A stretch of 64,000 nt of DNA from VXOI01 sp965197575 (lineage in GTDB: Bacteria > Chloroflexota > Dehalococcoidia > Lucifugimonadales > UBA3495): positions 3,658,001-3,722,000 of the forward strand of contig OZ240214.1 in the NCBI GenBank assembly GCA_965197575.1, read 5' to 3'. The position numbers were made by a program, and so were the translations under genes. This document shows, piece by piece, positions 31,612-40,275 of this stretch (position 1 is the first letter of the stretch; every line of letters begins with the position of its first letter). The notes beneath the pieces were generated by a model, which worked only from the letters and a program-made list of their open reading frames with translations, did no database searches and was not told the origin of the DNA.

Positions 31612-31695
31612 CCAGTAGTGGGAAATCCAAACTTGGGAAACATGTACAAACCCCGGCGCAACGCAGGCGCGTCGCGGCTATAATAGCCGTAACCA

Positions 31696-32274
31696 ATGGA
31701 CAGTCAGGGGGAACCAAATAGCTCCGGTGGGTGGATGGCTCGCTTGGGCAACCTGCTCACGGCCAGCGCCACCGCCGACCCGGAACGCTCCAGCATCTGG
31801 AGCGTTCCACGTCCCTTCATCCGGCTATACTTGGTACTATTCACCATCCAGGCCGGATGGCTCCTCTCGATCATAGTGCGAGACGTGCTGGAGAATCACG
31901 GCTCCGGCAGATGGGAAACAATCGCCTACGAGACGTTGCGGGGGCTCAGCCAGCCGGGCGTCGGCGTAGCCATCACCAGCCTGCTCGTCGTGGAGGGAAT
32001 ATCATACGTCATGGTGATGTATAACCTGTGGATGGACCTGCTCGTCCGCCCCATAGTCAAGTGGCACGAACGCCGCGGCGAGGCTCGGGGAATAGCTATT
32101 GGCGAGGCTCGGGGGGTAGCCCGCGGTGAGGCAATCGGCGAGGCTCGGGGGGTAGCTATTGGCGAAGCTCGCGTCTCGCAACAGTGGGAAGATTGGAACC
32201 GTCGCCGTATTGACGCCGAGGCGCGAGGCGAGGCGTTTACCCAGCCGCCGCCTATCGTGCGCACGGGGGATTAG
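31696..32274 (+). CDS. Membrane protein with RGEA-repeat cytoplasmic tail
   Basis: 192 residues, unrecognised family. Two or three hydrophobic segments (IRLYLVLFTIQAGWLLSIIV, and VGVAITSLLVVEGISYVMVM) are followed by a charged tail with repeated GEARGxAI units and the ending WEDWNRRRIDAEARGEAF. W-x-x-W/RR-x-x-A-x-x-x-G-x-x-F tails like this recur in Chloroflexota hypothetical proteins. The repeats are encoded by near-identical GGCGAGGCTCGGGG blocks. Its 3' half has been copied in tandem immediately downstream. Confidence 0.6.
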   Translation: MDSQGEPNSSGGWMARLGNLLTASATADPERSSIWSVPRPFIRLYLVLFTIQAGWLLSIIVRDVLENHGSGRWETIAYETLRGLSQPGVGVAITSLLVVEGISYVMVMYNLWMDLLVRPIVKWHERRGEARGIAIGEARGVARGEAIGEARGVAIGEARVSQQWEDWNRRRIDAEARGEAFTQPPPIVRTGD

Positions 32275-32279
32275 CCCCC

Positions 32280-32555
32280 TTGGTGATGTACAACTTGTGG
32301 ATGGACCTGCTCGTCCGCCCCATAGTCAAGCGGCACGAACGCCGCGGTGAGGCTTGGGGAATTGCAATCGGCGAAGCCCGCGGAGTAGCAATCGGCGAGG
32401 TTCGCGGTGAAGCTACTGGCGAAGCTCGCGTCTCACAACAATGGGAAGAGTGGAACCGTCGCCGCGTTGATGCCGAGGCGCGAGGCGAGGCGTTTGCCGA
32501 GGCGCGAGGCGAGGCGTTTGCCGAGGCGCCCCCTTCTCGTCAACCAGAGGATTAA
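32280..32555 (+). CDS. Tandem partial copy of the RGEA-repeat protein
   Basis: 91 residues, a duplicate of the last third of the preceding protein from VMYNLWMDLLVRPIVK onward, but without its membrane segments or a good ribosome-binding site. Differences from the parent are mainly in the repeat number. It may be a non-expressed relic, or it may be read through after the upstream gene, 5 bases away. Starts TTG 32280, GTG 32283 and ATG 32286 are all in frame. Confidence 0.5.
   Translation: MVMYNLWMDLLVRPIVKRHERRGEAWGIAIGEARGVAIGEVRGEATGEARVSQQWEEWNRRRVDAEARGEAFAEARGEAFAEAPPSRQPED
32475..32522 (+). repeat. Perfect 24-bp tandem duplication in the partial copy
   Basis: Two exact adjacent copies of a 24-bp unit beginning GAGGCGCGAGGCGAGGCG encode EARGEAFA twice. 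The parent gene has the unit once, so repeat expansion happened after the gene duplication. Confidence 0.85.
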
Positions 32556-32574
32556 CCCGCCCGGAGCTCGCCCC

Positions 32575-33321
32575 CTACTGGGCCACCCAGCCTCCGTCGA
32601 TCACCAGCTCGCTGCCGGTAACGAAGGACGACTCGTCCGACGCCAAGTAGAGGACGCCGTAGGCCACTTCGATGGACTCGCCGTAGCGCCCCAACGGTAT
32701 GCGGGAGACCATCAATCCCGATATGGCGGGATCGGCCCGGCGCACGTCTGTCATCGGGGTGACGATGGGTCCGGGGTGCACCGAGTTGGCCCGGATGCCC
32801 TCGGCGGCGTACTGGACGGCGGTGGACTTGGTGAACAGCCGCACCGCGCCCTTGGAGGCCTGGTACTGCGGGCTGCTGATGTCCATGCCGACGATGCCCA
32901 GCTGGGACGAGATGTTGATTATGGAACCGCCCCCGGCCCGGCGCATCTCCGGTATGGCGTATTTCGTGCCCAGGAACACGCCCTTGGCGTTGATGTCCAT
33001 CACCCGGTCCCACTCGGCCACGGTGGCCTCCTCGATCATGCTGGTCGCACCCACTCCGGCGTTGTTCACCAGCACGTCCAGCTTTCCGTAACGCTGGACG
33101 GCAAGGGCCACGGCGGCCTGCCAGTCGTCCTCGCTGGTGACGTCGAGCCGGATGAACGCGGCGTTGCCATCCGGGATCGAGTCAGCAACCGTCCTTCCCT
33201 CGTCCTCCAACACGTCGCCGATCACGACCTTCGCGCCTTCTTCGGCGAACAAGACGGCTTCCACGGCCCCCATGCCCCGTGCCCCGCCGCTGATCAACGC
33301 CACTTTTCCTTCGAGACGCAT
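32575..33321 (-). CDS. Short-chain dehydrogenase/reductase
   Basis: 248-residue classical SDR: LISGGARGMGAVEAV nucleotide loop, LVNNAGVG, INISSQLGIVG (catalytic Ser) and YQASKGAV with the Tyr-Lys pair. An acidic residue after beta-2 (VIGDVLEDE) favours NAD+. C-terminal GSELVIDGGW is standard. GGGGGAG precedes the ATG. It follows the other SDR with a 12-base gap; both probably form an operon. Substrate unknown. Confidence 0.9.
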   Translation of the reverse strand: MRLEGKVALISGGARGMGAVEAVLFAEEGAKVVIGDVLEDEGRTVADSIPDGNAAFIRLDVTSEDDWQAAVALAVQRYGKLDVLVNNAGVGATSMIEEATVAEWDRVMDINAKGVFLGTKYAIPEMRRAGGGSIINISSQLGIVGMDISSPQYQASKGAVRLFTKSTAVQYAAEGIRANSVHPGPIVTPMTDVRRADPAISGLMVSRIPLGRYGESIEVAYGVLYLASDESSFVTGSELVIDGGWVAQ

Positions 33322-33333
33322 AATCTCCCCCGC

Positions 33334-34149
33334 CTAGAACCTAGTCTGCTGTCCCATGGGGCTGTAGGTGCCGGGATGCACCGCCAGGAGCCCGGCGTCC
33401 ACCGGCAGCACGATGCCGGTGATCCAGCGGGCCTCGTCGCTGGCCAGGAACAGGGCCGCATAGCCGATGTCCCAGCCCGTGCCCTCGACCTGCATCGGGG
33501 CGGAGTTGCGCCGGTACTGGCGCAGGTCGTCGTCCATGCGCGGCGCGACCATCGGGGTGTAGACCAGTCCCGGAGCGATGGCGTTGACCCGGATGTTGTC
33601 CTTGGCGTGGTCGGCGGCCATCGAGATGGTCAGGCCGATAACCCCTGCCTTGGACGCAGTGTAGGGAGTGCTCATGTGGGCCCGCAGGCCGGCAATGGAC
33701 GAGATGTTGATGATCGACCCGCCGCCAGTCTCCATCATCCTGGGAATGACGGCCTTGGCGGCCAGGACCATGGTCTTGAGGTTCACGGTCATCACCCGGT
33801 CCCAATCGGCCTCGCTGACCTCCACCACCGTGCCCCGCTGGGAGATGCCCACGTTGTTGTCCAGAATGTCGACGCGGCCATAGCGGTCGATGGCGGCTTG
33901 GGCCATGCGCTCGCAGTCGTCGAGCTTGGTCATGTCGCCTTGAATGGTCGAGGCCTCGCCACCCTCCTGCTTGATTACCTCCAGTGTCTCCTTGGCGCGG
34001 TCTTCCACCATGTCGACCAGCAGGACTTTGGCCCCCTCCCGGGCGAACAGGATGGACGCCGCCCTGCCGTTTCCGATCCCCTCGCCGCTGGAGCCGGCCC
34101 CGGTGACGATGGCCACCTTGCCTTCCAGCCTGGGAGCGCGTTCCGCCAT
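33334..34149 (-). CDS. Short-chain dehydrogenase/reductase with extended glycine loop
   Basis: 271-residue SDR. The cofactor loop is TGAGSSGEGIGNGRA, longer than the usual TGxxxGxG by the SSGE insertion. LDNNVG replaces NNAG, while INISSIAGL and YTASKAGV keep the catalytic Ser, Tyr and Lys. VLLVDMVED suggests NAD+ preference. AGGAG lies upstream of the ATG. First gene of the two-SDR unit, divergent from the NYN gene. Confidence 0.9.
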   Translation of the reverse strand: MAERAPRLEGKVAIVTGAGSSGEGIGNGRAASILFAREGAKVLLVDMVEDRAKETLEVIKQEGGEASTIQGDMTKLDDCERMAQAAIDRYGRVDILDNNVGISQRGTVVEVSEADWDRVMTVNLKTMVLAAKAVIPRMMETGGGSIINISSIAGLRAHMSTPYTASKAGVIGLTISMAADHAKDNIRVNAIAPGLVYTPMVAPRMDDDLRQYRRNSAPMQVEGTGWDIGYAALFLASDEARWITGIVLPVDAGLLAVHPGTYSPMGQQTRF

Positions 34150-34258
34150 TGGTCTTACTCCTAGTCGGGTATAGCTTCAACTTTCGGGCGCCGCCCATGG
34201 CCGGGCCGCCGCAAGGGGTACAATCGGGGAAAGAGAGCGCGTTGTCAAGCCTGCTTCC

Positions 34259-34287
34259 TTGACGCCGATTCCGGCAGTCCTTACACT
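34259..34287 (+). promoter_or_regulatory. Sigma-70-type promoter of the NYN-LOTUS gene
   Basis: TTGACG (34259-34264), exactly 17-bp spacer, TACACT (34282-34287), 49 bases before the start codon. The -35 is one arm of GTCAAG-N8-CTTGAC, a small inverted repeat that could be an operator. Confidence 0.6.
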
Positions 34288-34336
34288 GAAATCGACCCGG
34301 ATTATCCAAACCACCCAATCTGGAAGTACTAGGCGA

Positions 34337-36091
34337 ATGCCGGAACCAACCTTTCGCGGCGATGACGTCGCTCTGTTTATCGACTGGGAGAACTTCAAAA
34401 TCAGCCTGGCCGCCGGGCAGCGGACGCCCAATCTCTCCTCACTGAAGGAAGAGGTTTCCGAATACGGCCGGATTGTGGTCTCCAAGGCTTACGCCGACTG
34501 GGTGACCCGGGCCCCGGAGCTGCGGGGGGCCAGCCAGTTCATCAACGATCCGCCGTCGCTCTACGCCGCCGGAATCGAGCCGGTGTTCGTCCCCACCAGA
34601 AGCCCGTCGTCCCACGCCGCCTTTGCCAACGGCGTGCGCACCTCTCGCATCAAGAACAGCGTCGACGTCAAGATGACCGCCGACTGCATCGAGTGCGCCC
34701 ACTCCTACGCCAACATCGGCACCTTCGTGTTGGTGTCGGGCGATTCCGACTTCATCCACGTGGTGAACGCGCTGCGCACCATGGGCAAACGGGTCGTGGT
34801 GGTCGGCGTCTCTTGGAGCACTTCGCGCCGCTTGGCTGACCAAGTGGACTCGCTGGTCCTCTACGACGTGGATATCGAACCGCCGCGGCCCATCGAGCCG
34901 GTGGCCGTGGCAACTCCGGTGGCCGTCCCCAGTTCCGAGCTCGGACGGAGCGATCTGCCGGAGGTCATCCGGGCCATCGAGGAGATCATCCGCGACGAGC
35001 GCGCCGCCGGGGGCAACCCGCTGCTCACGTCCATCAAGCAACGGCTCACGCGCCGCTACTCCAACTTCGACGAGAAGAAGCTGGGGTTCTCCGGCTTCAA
35101 GAAGCTGATGGCCCGGGCCGCCGAAGAAGGCAACATCAAGCTGATTACGGCAGGCCTGGTCGATTGGGCGATCATGGCCGACGAGGACACACCGGAAGGG
35201 GCGGCCGAAGAAAGCCCCCAGGACGTGGTCGCCCGCGGCGGACGACGCCGCGGCGGACGACGCTCCAGGATCGAGCCGCAGGAAGGTGAGGCGGAGGGAG
35301 TTTCGGAAACCACCGACGCATCGCTAGAGGAAGATGGGCCGGACGAAGACGAAAGCATCGAAGTTGGCGCGGGCGATGAGCCCGCGCCCCACTTGGAGTC
35401 GCTGTCCGAGGTCGATGGGACGGCGGACGAAGACGACGTTCCCCAGCCGCCCGAAGAACCCCAAGCCGTGTTCGGCGATGACGAGGAGTTGGCCGGTGAG
35501 CTGCAAGAGGCGCTGTCGTCCTTGTCCCTGCCCTCCCAGCCCGAGGACGGCCACACTCCGGAACGGGTGTCCGATCTCGTGGTGATGGCCGACACGCTGG
35601 AACACCGCGAGGGCGTCAGCCACATCGCGTTCAACTTCCTGGTCTCGGAGATCTGCGACGCCCTGCGTCAAGGGTTGGAGGCCGAGGCCGTCGAGATCAC
35701 CCAACGCTGGGGCGCGTCGAACTCCCGCACTTACGTGAGCCGGATGTTGCGTGGCCTGAGCGACGGCGGCTTCTTCCAGAAGGGGACCCACTCCTGGCGG
35801 GACGAGGAAGCCGGGCAGACCAAACGCCGGCGCACCTTCAACCTTAACCGCGAGAACGCCCTGGTGGGCCGGATACTGGAAGCCCGCCTCGGCGCCCAGG
35901 ATACCCCGCCGCCGCCGCCCGACACTCCGCACTCCAACGGCCACGAACCCGCCGCAGACGACGACTCCGCCGAGTTGGAAGGAACGGCCGTAGCCACACT
36001 TGAGGGCCAGTTCGACGACAACGAACCGCAGGACCCGAACGCCTCGGCCGAGGCCTCGTTCATCTCCCGCCTCTTCCGCCCGCTGCGCTAG
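34337..36091 (+). CDS. NYN-domain (LabA/DUF88-like) protein with OST-HTH/LOTUS domain
   Basis: 584 residues. An N-terminal NYN (PIN-like) ribonuclease domain, residues ~1-165, has ALFIDWENFK with the first Asp, VDVKMTADCIECA, and VLVSGDSDFIHVVNALRTMGK with two more acidic residues. A LOTUS-like winged helix follows at ~205-290 (LTSIKQRLTRRYSNFDEKKLGFSGFKKLM in pieces). A long acidic linker with basic RRGGRR patch leads to a second helical/winged domain at ~440-560. Likely an RNA-binding nuclease; target unknown. Start chosen at MPEPTFRGDDV, the first family-like ATG. Confidence 0.85.
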   Translation: MPEPTFRGDDVALFIDWENFKISLAAGQRTPNLSSLKEEVSEYGRIVVSKAYADWVTRAPELRGASQFINDPPSLYAAGIEPVFVPTRSPSSHAAFANGVRTSRIKNSVDVKMTADCIECAHSYANIGTFVLVSGDSDFIHVVNALRTMGKRVVVVGVSWSTSRRLADQVDSLVLYDVDIEPPRPIEPVAVATPVAVPSSELGRSDLPEVIRAIEEIIRDERAAGGNPLLTSIKQRLTRRYSNFDEKKLGFSGFKKLMARAAEEGNIKLITAGLVDWAIMADEDTPEGAAEESPQDVVARGGRRRGGRRSRIEPQEGEAEGVSETTDASLEEDGPDEDESIEVGAGDEPAPHLESLSEVDGTADEDDVPQPPEEPQAVFGDDEELAGELQEALSSLSLPSQPEDGHTPERVSDLVVMADTLEHREGVSHIAFNFLVSEICDALRQGLEAEAVEITQRWGASNSRTYVSRMLRGLSDGGFFQKGTHSWRDEEAGQTKRRRTFNLNRENALVGRILEARLGAQDTPPPPPDTPHSNGHEPAADDDSAELEGTAVATLEGQFDDNEPQDPNASAEASFISRLFRPLR

Positions 36092-36168
36092 CTAGCCAAG
36101 AGTAGTGAGACACGACATCCACTGTCTACCTGTCCTTCCATAACCGCCCGGCATGAGGTAATGCGGGC

Positions 36169-37347
36169 ATGGCCGTAACCAGGGCCAACATTACTCCCGA
36201 ATTACTCGTATGGGCGAGAGAACGCCTGTTTGCCACGGTCGAAGCCGCATCGGAGCGTCTGAAGGTTTCGGCTAAAAAGCTCGAAGAGTGGGAAAGCGGT
36301 GAGGTGCGCCCAACTTTCAACCAAGCCCGGGACATCGCCAACCGGTTATACATCCCTTTCGGCTATTTGTTCCTGAGCAACCCACCTCCTGAAACTCCCC
36401 TTCCTCTGCCGGACCTCCGCACCGTCGCGGGTGCGCCATCAGCTCCACCCAGCCCCGATTTTTTGGAAGTAATCCACGATGCTCAGCGCAAGCAGGCTTG
36501 GTATCGAGAGGAATTGTTTGGGGAAGGTGTCGCGGACCTACCGTTTGTTGGAAGTTTCAGCGTTACCAGTGCGTATCAGGACATCGCGGCAAACATATCC
36601 AACACCATTGGCGCCGACGAAGAAATGCGCCGGAGTTCGAGTTCTTGGGAAGAGTTCCTCGCGGAGTTTATCCGCCGGACCGAGGAGTGCGGAATCCTAG
36701 CCTTGCGCTCCGGAGTGGTTGGAAACAACAACTATAGAAAGCTGGAAGTGGCCGAGTTCAGAGGGTTCGCATTAGTAGACAGCCGTGCTCCACTGATCTT
36801 TGTCAACGGGCAAGACTCCAAATCTGCTCAAATCTTCACATTAGCTCATGAATTAGCTCACATCTGGGTTAATGAGTCCGGCGTCTCCAACCCGGATTTC
36901 CGTCTGGGTTCTTCTGGTCAGATTAATCCTGTAGAGAGATTGTGCAATCGTATTGCTGCCGAAATCTTGTTGCCAGAAGAGGATTTTCTTCGGGGTTGGA
37001 ACGATTCGGACGAGATTGGCATCAATGTAAACAGATTGGTTCGCAGTTTCCGTGTCAGTTCTGTTGCCGTGCTTCGGCAGGCCCTAGAGTTAGGCAGGCT
37101 CGATAATGATTCGTATTGGGAGCAATACGGCTTGGAGGTAGCCAAGCGTATCAACGCGGCATCGGGCGGAAACTTCCACAGCACAGTCGCAGCCCGCAAC
37201 AGCCGCCGTTTTGTCTCGGCAGTCATTACGGCAACAGCAGAAGGCAGGCTAGACCAGCTAGATGCAGCCCGATTGCTGAACGTCAAGGGCCATACCATCG
37301 AATCCATATCGGAGGGTCTATTCGGAGTCAATCTCAGGGATGCCTGA
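36169..37347 (+). CDS. XRE-HTH / ImmA-IrrE metallopeptidase protein
   Basis: 392 residues: an N-terminal XRE-type helix-turn-helix (ATVEAASERLKVSAKKLEEWESGE) fused to a COG2856-type zinc peptidase with HELAH at 227-231 in FTLAHELAHIWVN. ImmA/IrrE proteins cleave repressors in mobile elements or stress regulons. The next gene is a DUF4411 PIN protein, and this pair is a known toxin-antitoxin-like arrangement. Codon choice looks less GC-rich than neighbours, suggesting acquisition. The partner is broken (see next). Confidence 0.9.
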   Translation: MAVTRANITPELLVWARERLFATVEAASERLKVSAKKLEEWESGEVRPTFNQARDIANRLYIPFGYLFLSNPPPETPLPLPDLRTVAGAPSAPPSPDFLEVIHDAQRKQAWYREELFGEGVADLPFVGSFSVTSAYQDIAANISNTIGADEEMRRSSSSWEEFLAEFIRRTEECGILALRSGVVGNNNYRKLEVAEFRGFALVDSRAPLIFVNGQDSKSAQIFTLAHELAHIWVNESGVSNPDFRLGSSGQINPVERLCNRIAAEILLPEEDFLRGWNDSDEIGINVNRLVRSFRVSSVAVLRQALELGRLDNDSYWEQYGLEVAKRINAASGGNFHSTVAARNSRRFVSAVITATAEGRLDQLDAARLLNVKGHTIESISEGLFGVNLRDA

Positions 37348-37857
37348 CTATTGGATTGACTCAAACATTTTCATAATGGCTCGGTGAGGAGTTCTTACTT
37401 TCGACATAGCTCCTCGGTTCTGGAGCCATTTAGACACGCTCGGTCAGGCAGGCCGCATTTCAATCCCCCTAGAAGTGTATAACGAATTGAATACCCATTT
37501 TCCTTCCCCGGATCCACTCATCACGTGGATGCAGGCGCGAGTTAACTCCCATTTCACACCTCCCCACAATGCAGCGCAAACGCAATTCACGCGAGTGTCG
37601 AATCACGTGATAAGGAGATACACTCCCTCGCAAGTCGACGAGTTCCTGGGAGGAGCAGATCCTTGGCTGATTGCCCACGCCATCGAATCAGGGGGCAGCG
37701 TCGTGACCAACGAAACGCCAACGCAGGAGCCAGGTCCCAACCGGAAACCGGGCTAATCGACACTAAGGTGAAGATTCCAAACGTTTGCCGCCACTTCGGA
37801 GTGGCAACCGTTTCTCTATCGGCAATGCTAAGAGCTTTGGGCGTAAACGACCTATAG
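37340..37857 (+). pseudogene. DUF4411 (PIN-like) toxin gene, inactivated
   Basis: Starts 8 bases inside the ImmA gene with MPDYWIDSNIFIMAR, where D7 is the first PIN Asp, then hits TGA at 37385-37387. The same frame continues GVLTFDIAPRFW as in DUF4411 proteins, and a shift of frame around 37735-37752 is needed to reach ETGLIDTKVKIPNVCRHFGV, the family's C-terminal segment. A CGA-to-TGA change would explain the stop. At least two lesions make this a decayed toxin. Confidence 0.8.
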
Positions 37858-37919
37858 CCTACCGCGCAGCAGCACCTGCTTAGACGGGCTACGGCAATTG
37901 CCTTCTCCTACCCAATCGC

Positions 37920-39149
37920 CTAAAAGTCCAAAATCAGCGTCGACCAGCCGAAGTCGCGGGCGCCCAGGCCCTCGGCGGTGTAGGGGTTGTAGTATTCCCG
38001 GAAGCCCGACTTGGCGATGCACTCCTTGCTTTTCTCGACCAGCGGCTCACTCAGTTCCGGGTAGCCGTGGCCCCGCAGCGAGTGGGAGAGGAAGTAGTTA
38101 GTGTTGATCCACGACGGGCCCCGCCAGATGAAGCCTCCCGGGTTGCCCGGCATGAACTTCGGGTCTGAGGCCGGGACGGAGGGCAGCGGGTAGGGAGTCC
38201 AGAAGTGCTCGGGACGACGGACCCACCTCTCGACCAGCGTCTCCACCATGTGACGGGGCAGGTCGTTCAGGATCAGCGGCATTAGCGAGCTGATGGTCAC
38301 CGTCTTCAGCGGCTTCTCGTCCACGCCCGACAGGTCGAAGAACGTGCCCGCCTCTTCGTCCCAGCACTTGGTGACCAGCGCGTCCAGCGTGCGGTCGGCT
38401 TCCCGGTTGAACTCGTCAGCCTCCGGCCCCTCGCCCCATAGCCGGGCCAACGCCCGCAGGGAAAAGGCGTAGATAGAGTTGACCAGCACGTCCTCGACGT
38501 GGAAGATGTCGGCGGCCAGAATGGCGTGGTCGTCGCCGCGCAGGGGTTCGTAAGCCTTGTAGACCTTCCTCAGGGCGGTGATGAAACCCCGGTTGCTCAG
38601 CTCCTCCAGCCCCAGGATTTCGTCGTACTTGGGGGAGCAGTCGGTGCCCGCCTCCTCGGGCTGGATTACGGCGATCAGCCCGTCGTTGTCCGGGTCGCGG
38701 GCCTCCCGCAGCCAGCGGTAGAAGCGAGTCAGGATGGGCAGGGCCTCTTCCTTGAACTGCTCGTCGCCGGTGGCGCGGTACACGCGGGCGACCGCGTAGG
38801 CGATGATCGGCGGCTGGATGGTCGCGCTGTAGTGAGGATCGGTCATGCCGACGATGTTCCGGCTGAGGAAGTCGGGCTGCTTCTCCATCTCCCAGAAAAT
38901 GATGTGGGGCATGAAGCCGTTGGGCAGCGCCCCGCTCATCAGGGTGCGAAGCTCGGCCTTGGCCTGGTCCGGGTCCAGATGAATCAGGGCCAGGGCATGG
39001 AAGCAGGAGTCCCAAAACCACTGGAAAGGATAGCCGGTCAGCGACGGGCAAACAAAGCTGTACTCCTTTCCGTTCCAGTCGGCCACCCCCTGCCGCAGGT
39101 TCGACAAAAGGATCCGGCGAGCGCCTTCTTCAAGTTCAGCGCGTTCCAT
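37920..39149 (-). CDS. MGH1/GH63-like glycoside hydrolase
   Basis: 409-residue (alpha/alpha)6-barrel hydrolase. YPFQWFWDSCFHALALIHLD near residue 40 is the hallmark region of GH63/GH37-like and mannosylglycerate hydrolases, with catalytic acid Asp in WFWDS. IQPEEAGTDCSPKYD lines the pocket, GFIWRGPSWINTNYF follows, and GARDFGWSTLILDF at the C-terminus carries the second conserved stretch. No signal peptide, so cytoplasmic; a compatible solute such as a glycosylglycerate or trehalose-like sugar is a plausible substrate. AGGAG before the ATG. Confidence 0.85.
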   Translation of the reverse strand: MERAELEEGARRILLSNLRQGVADWNGKEYSFVCPSLTGYPFQWFWDSCFHALALIHLDPDQAKAELRTLMSGALPNGFMPHIIFWEMEKQPDFLSRNIVGMTDPHYSATIQPPIIAYAVARVYRATGDEQFKEEALPILTRFYRWLREARDPDNDGLIAVIQPEEAGTDCSPKYDEILGLEELSNRGFITALRKVYKAYEPLRGDDHAILAADIFHVEDVLVNSIYAFSLRALARLWGEGPEADEFNREADRTLDALVTKCWDEEAGTFFDLSGVDEKPLKTVTISSLMPLILNDLPRHMVETLVERWVRRPEHFWTPYPLPSVPASDPKFMPGNPGGFIWRGPSWINTNYFLSHSLRGHGYPELSEPLVEKSKECIAKSGFREYYNPYTAEGLGARDFGWSTLILDF

Positions 39150-39167
39150 AATTTCGCTACTCCTAGC

Positions 39168-39584
39168 TCAAATGGTAGACAGCTTGAGCAGATTAAGGTG
39201 GGAAACCAATGCTTCGGCGGCTGCCGGAAGTTCGCACTCCCAAATAACAACGTGATCCCAGCCCAAGGACTCGATAGCGTGGAGATGTTGCTCGTCCCGG
39301 TGCGCGTTTCGCTCAATCTTTGATGTCCAGTATTCTATGTTGCTGGAGGGCATGCGTGATCGCTTGCAGCCGTGCCAATGCCAGAAACATCCGTGTACGA
39401 AAACCGCTAGACGGTAACGCGGCAAAACGATATCGGGCTTGCCAGGAAGGTCCTTCCTATGCAATCGGAACCTAAAGCCAGCTTGGTGCAGCGTTCGTCG
39501 AACCTGCATTTCGGGCGAGGTGTTCTTGCCCTTGACGGAGGCCATGATGCGCGAGCGCTTGGCAGAGGACACATTGTCGGGCAT
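39168..39584 (-). CDS. vsr: Very-short-patch repair endonuclease
   Basis: Nicks T:G mismatches created when 5-methylcytosine deaminates. 138 residues, and residue numbering runs parallel to E. coli Vsr: D51 in GKPDIVLP, H64 and H69 in VHGCFWHWHGC, zinc ligands C66, H71, C73 and C117, and D97. Val replaces the usual Thr at 63. It lies one base after the GIY-YIG gene and protects methylated sites made by the nearby methyltransferase. Confidence 0.93.
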   Translation of the reverse strand: MPDNVSSAKRSRIMASVKGKNTSPEMQVRRTLHQAGFRFRLHRKDLPGKPDIVLPRYRLAVFVHGCFWHWHGCKRSRMPSSNIEYWTSKIERNAHRDEQHLHAIESLGWDHVVIWECELPAAAEALVSHLNLLKLSTI

Positions 39585-39585
39585 C

Positions 39586-40275
39586 TCATGCTTCCGTCCC
39601 GTTATCTTCCGGTCTTTCGGTACCTTCTACTTCGTCTAGCCTTCGCGCGGCAAGGTGCTCAAGTCTCCTGGCTTGAGTCAATAAAGTCGTACGTAGTCCC
39701 GGTCTAACCTGACGTTCGCTAATCACTTGGGCCAACTTGGCCAACGTCGCCGCTCTTCTGGCTACTCTGATATCTGGGTGTTTCCGGCGCTCGTAAATCG
39801 GAGATGGGACTATCCGCTTGCGGATCGACGCTGGGAGAGAAATCGTGGGTGCCTGTACTACAGGCGCCTCGTTGAGGACGGCGTTGAAGGTCGAATTCTC
39901 CAACACCATCTGGAATACCGTGAACTCCGCAGAGTTCAGTCTCTGCCTTACCGCCGGTTCGTTCGCAGGTAGGTCTTGCAGATCCCAAAAGGGCCACATT
40001 TCTATTTCGGCAACCTCAAACGGATCGAGGACATTCATGGCTACTGCGTCTGTTCGTTGGTTGGTTAGATGACGCCTAATCCTTGTCCTCAATCGCTCGT
40101 AGGTCTGTCCTACGTAAATCGGCTCACCATCGTAATCATAGAACGAGTAAACACCTATACGAGCATCTCCTACACGATTCCCTGAGTCATCCTGTGTGTT
40201 TAGCGCCTTTTCGAGTTCCTGCCTAATGACCACAACTTCTTCAGGGGGATTGACCTGAGCGCCAGCATCAACCAT
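39586..40275 (-). CDS. GIY-YIG nuclease, probable restriction endonuclease
   Basis: 229 residues with a GIY-YIG core: GVYSFYDYDGEPIYVGQT (41-58, GVY...YVG), then R61 and the RTRIRRHL helix, and E in RLNSAEFTVFQ as the metal ligand. An Eco29kI-like restriction enzyme is the best guess because it sits between a C5 methyltransferase and Vsr. The recognition sequence cannot be read. Start overlaps the methyltransferase 3' end by 8 bases. Confidence 0.8.
   Translation of the reverse strand: MVDAGAQVNPPEEVVVIRQELEKALNTQDDSGNRVGDARIGVYSFYDYDGEPIYVGQTYERLRTRIRRHLTNQRTDAVAMNVLDPFEVAEIEMWPFWDLQDLPANEPAVRQRLNSAEFTVFQMVLENSTFNAVLNEAPVVQAPTISLPASIRKRIVPSPIYERRKHPDIRVARRAATLAKLAQVISERQVRPGLRTTLLTQARRLEHLAARRLDEVEGTERPEDNGTEA

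Noticed and set aside
37385..37387. TGA in the DUF4411 gene as a second selenocysteine codon
   Set aside because: The position is not a Cys in this family (it lies after the PIN strand) and a second frame lesion follows, so a pseudogene is the better explanation.
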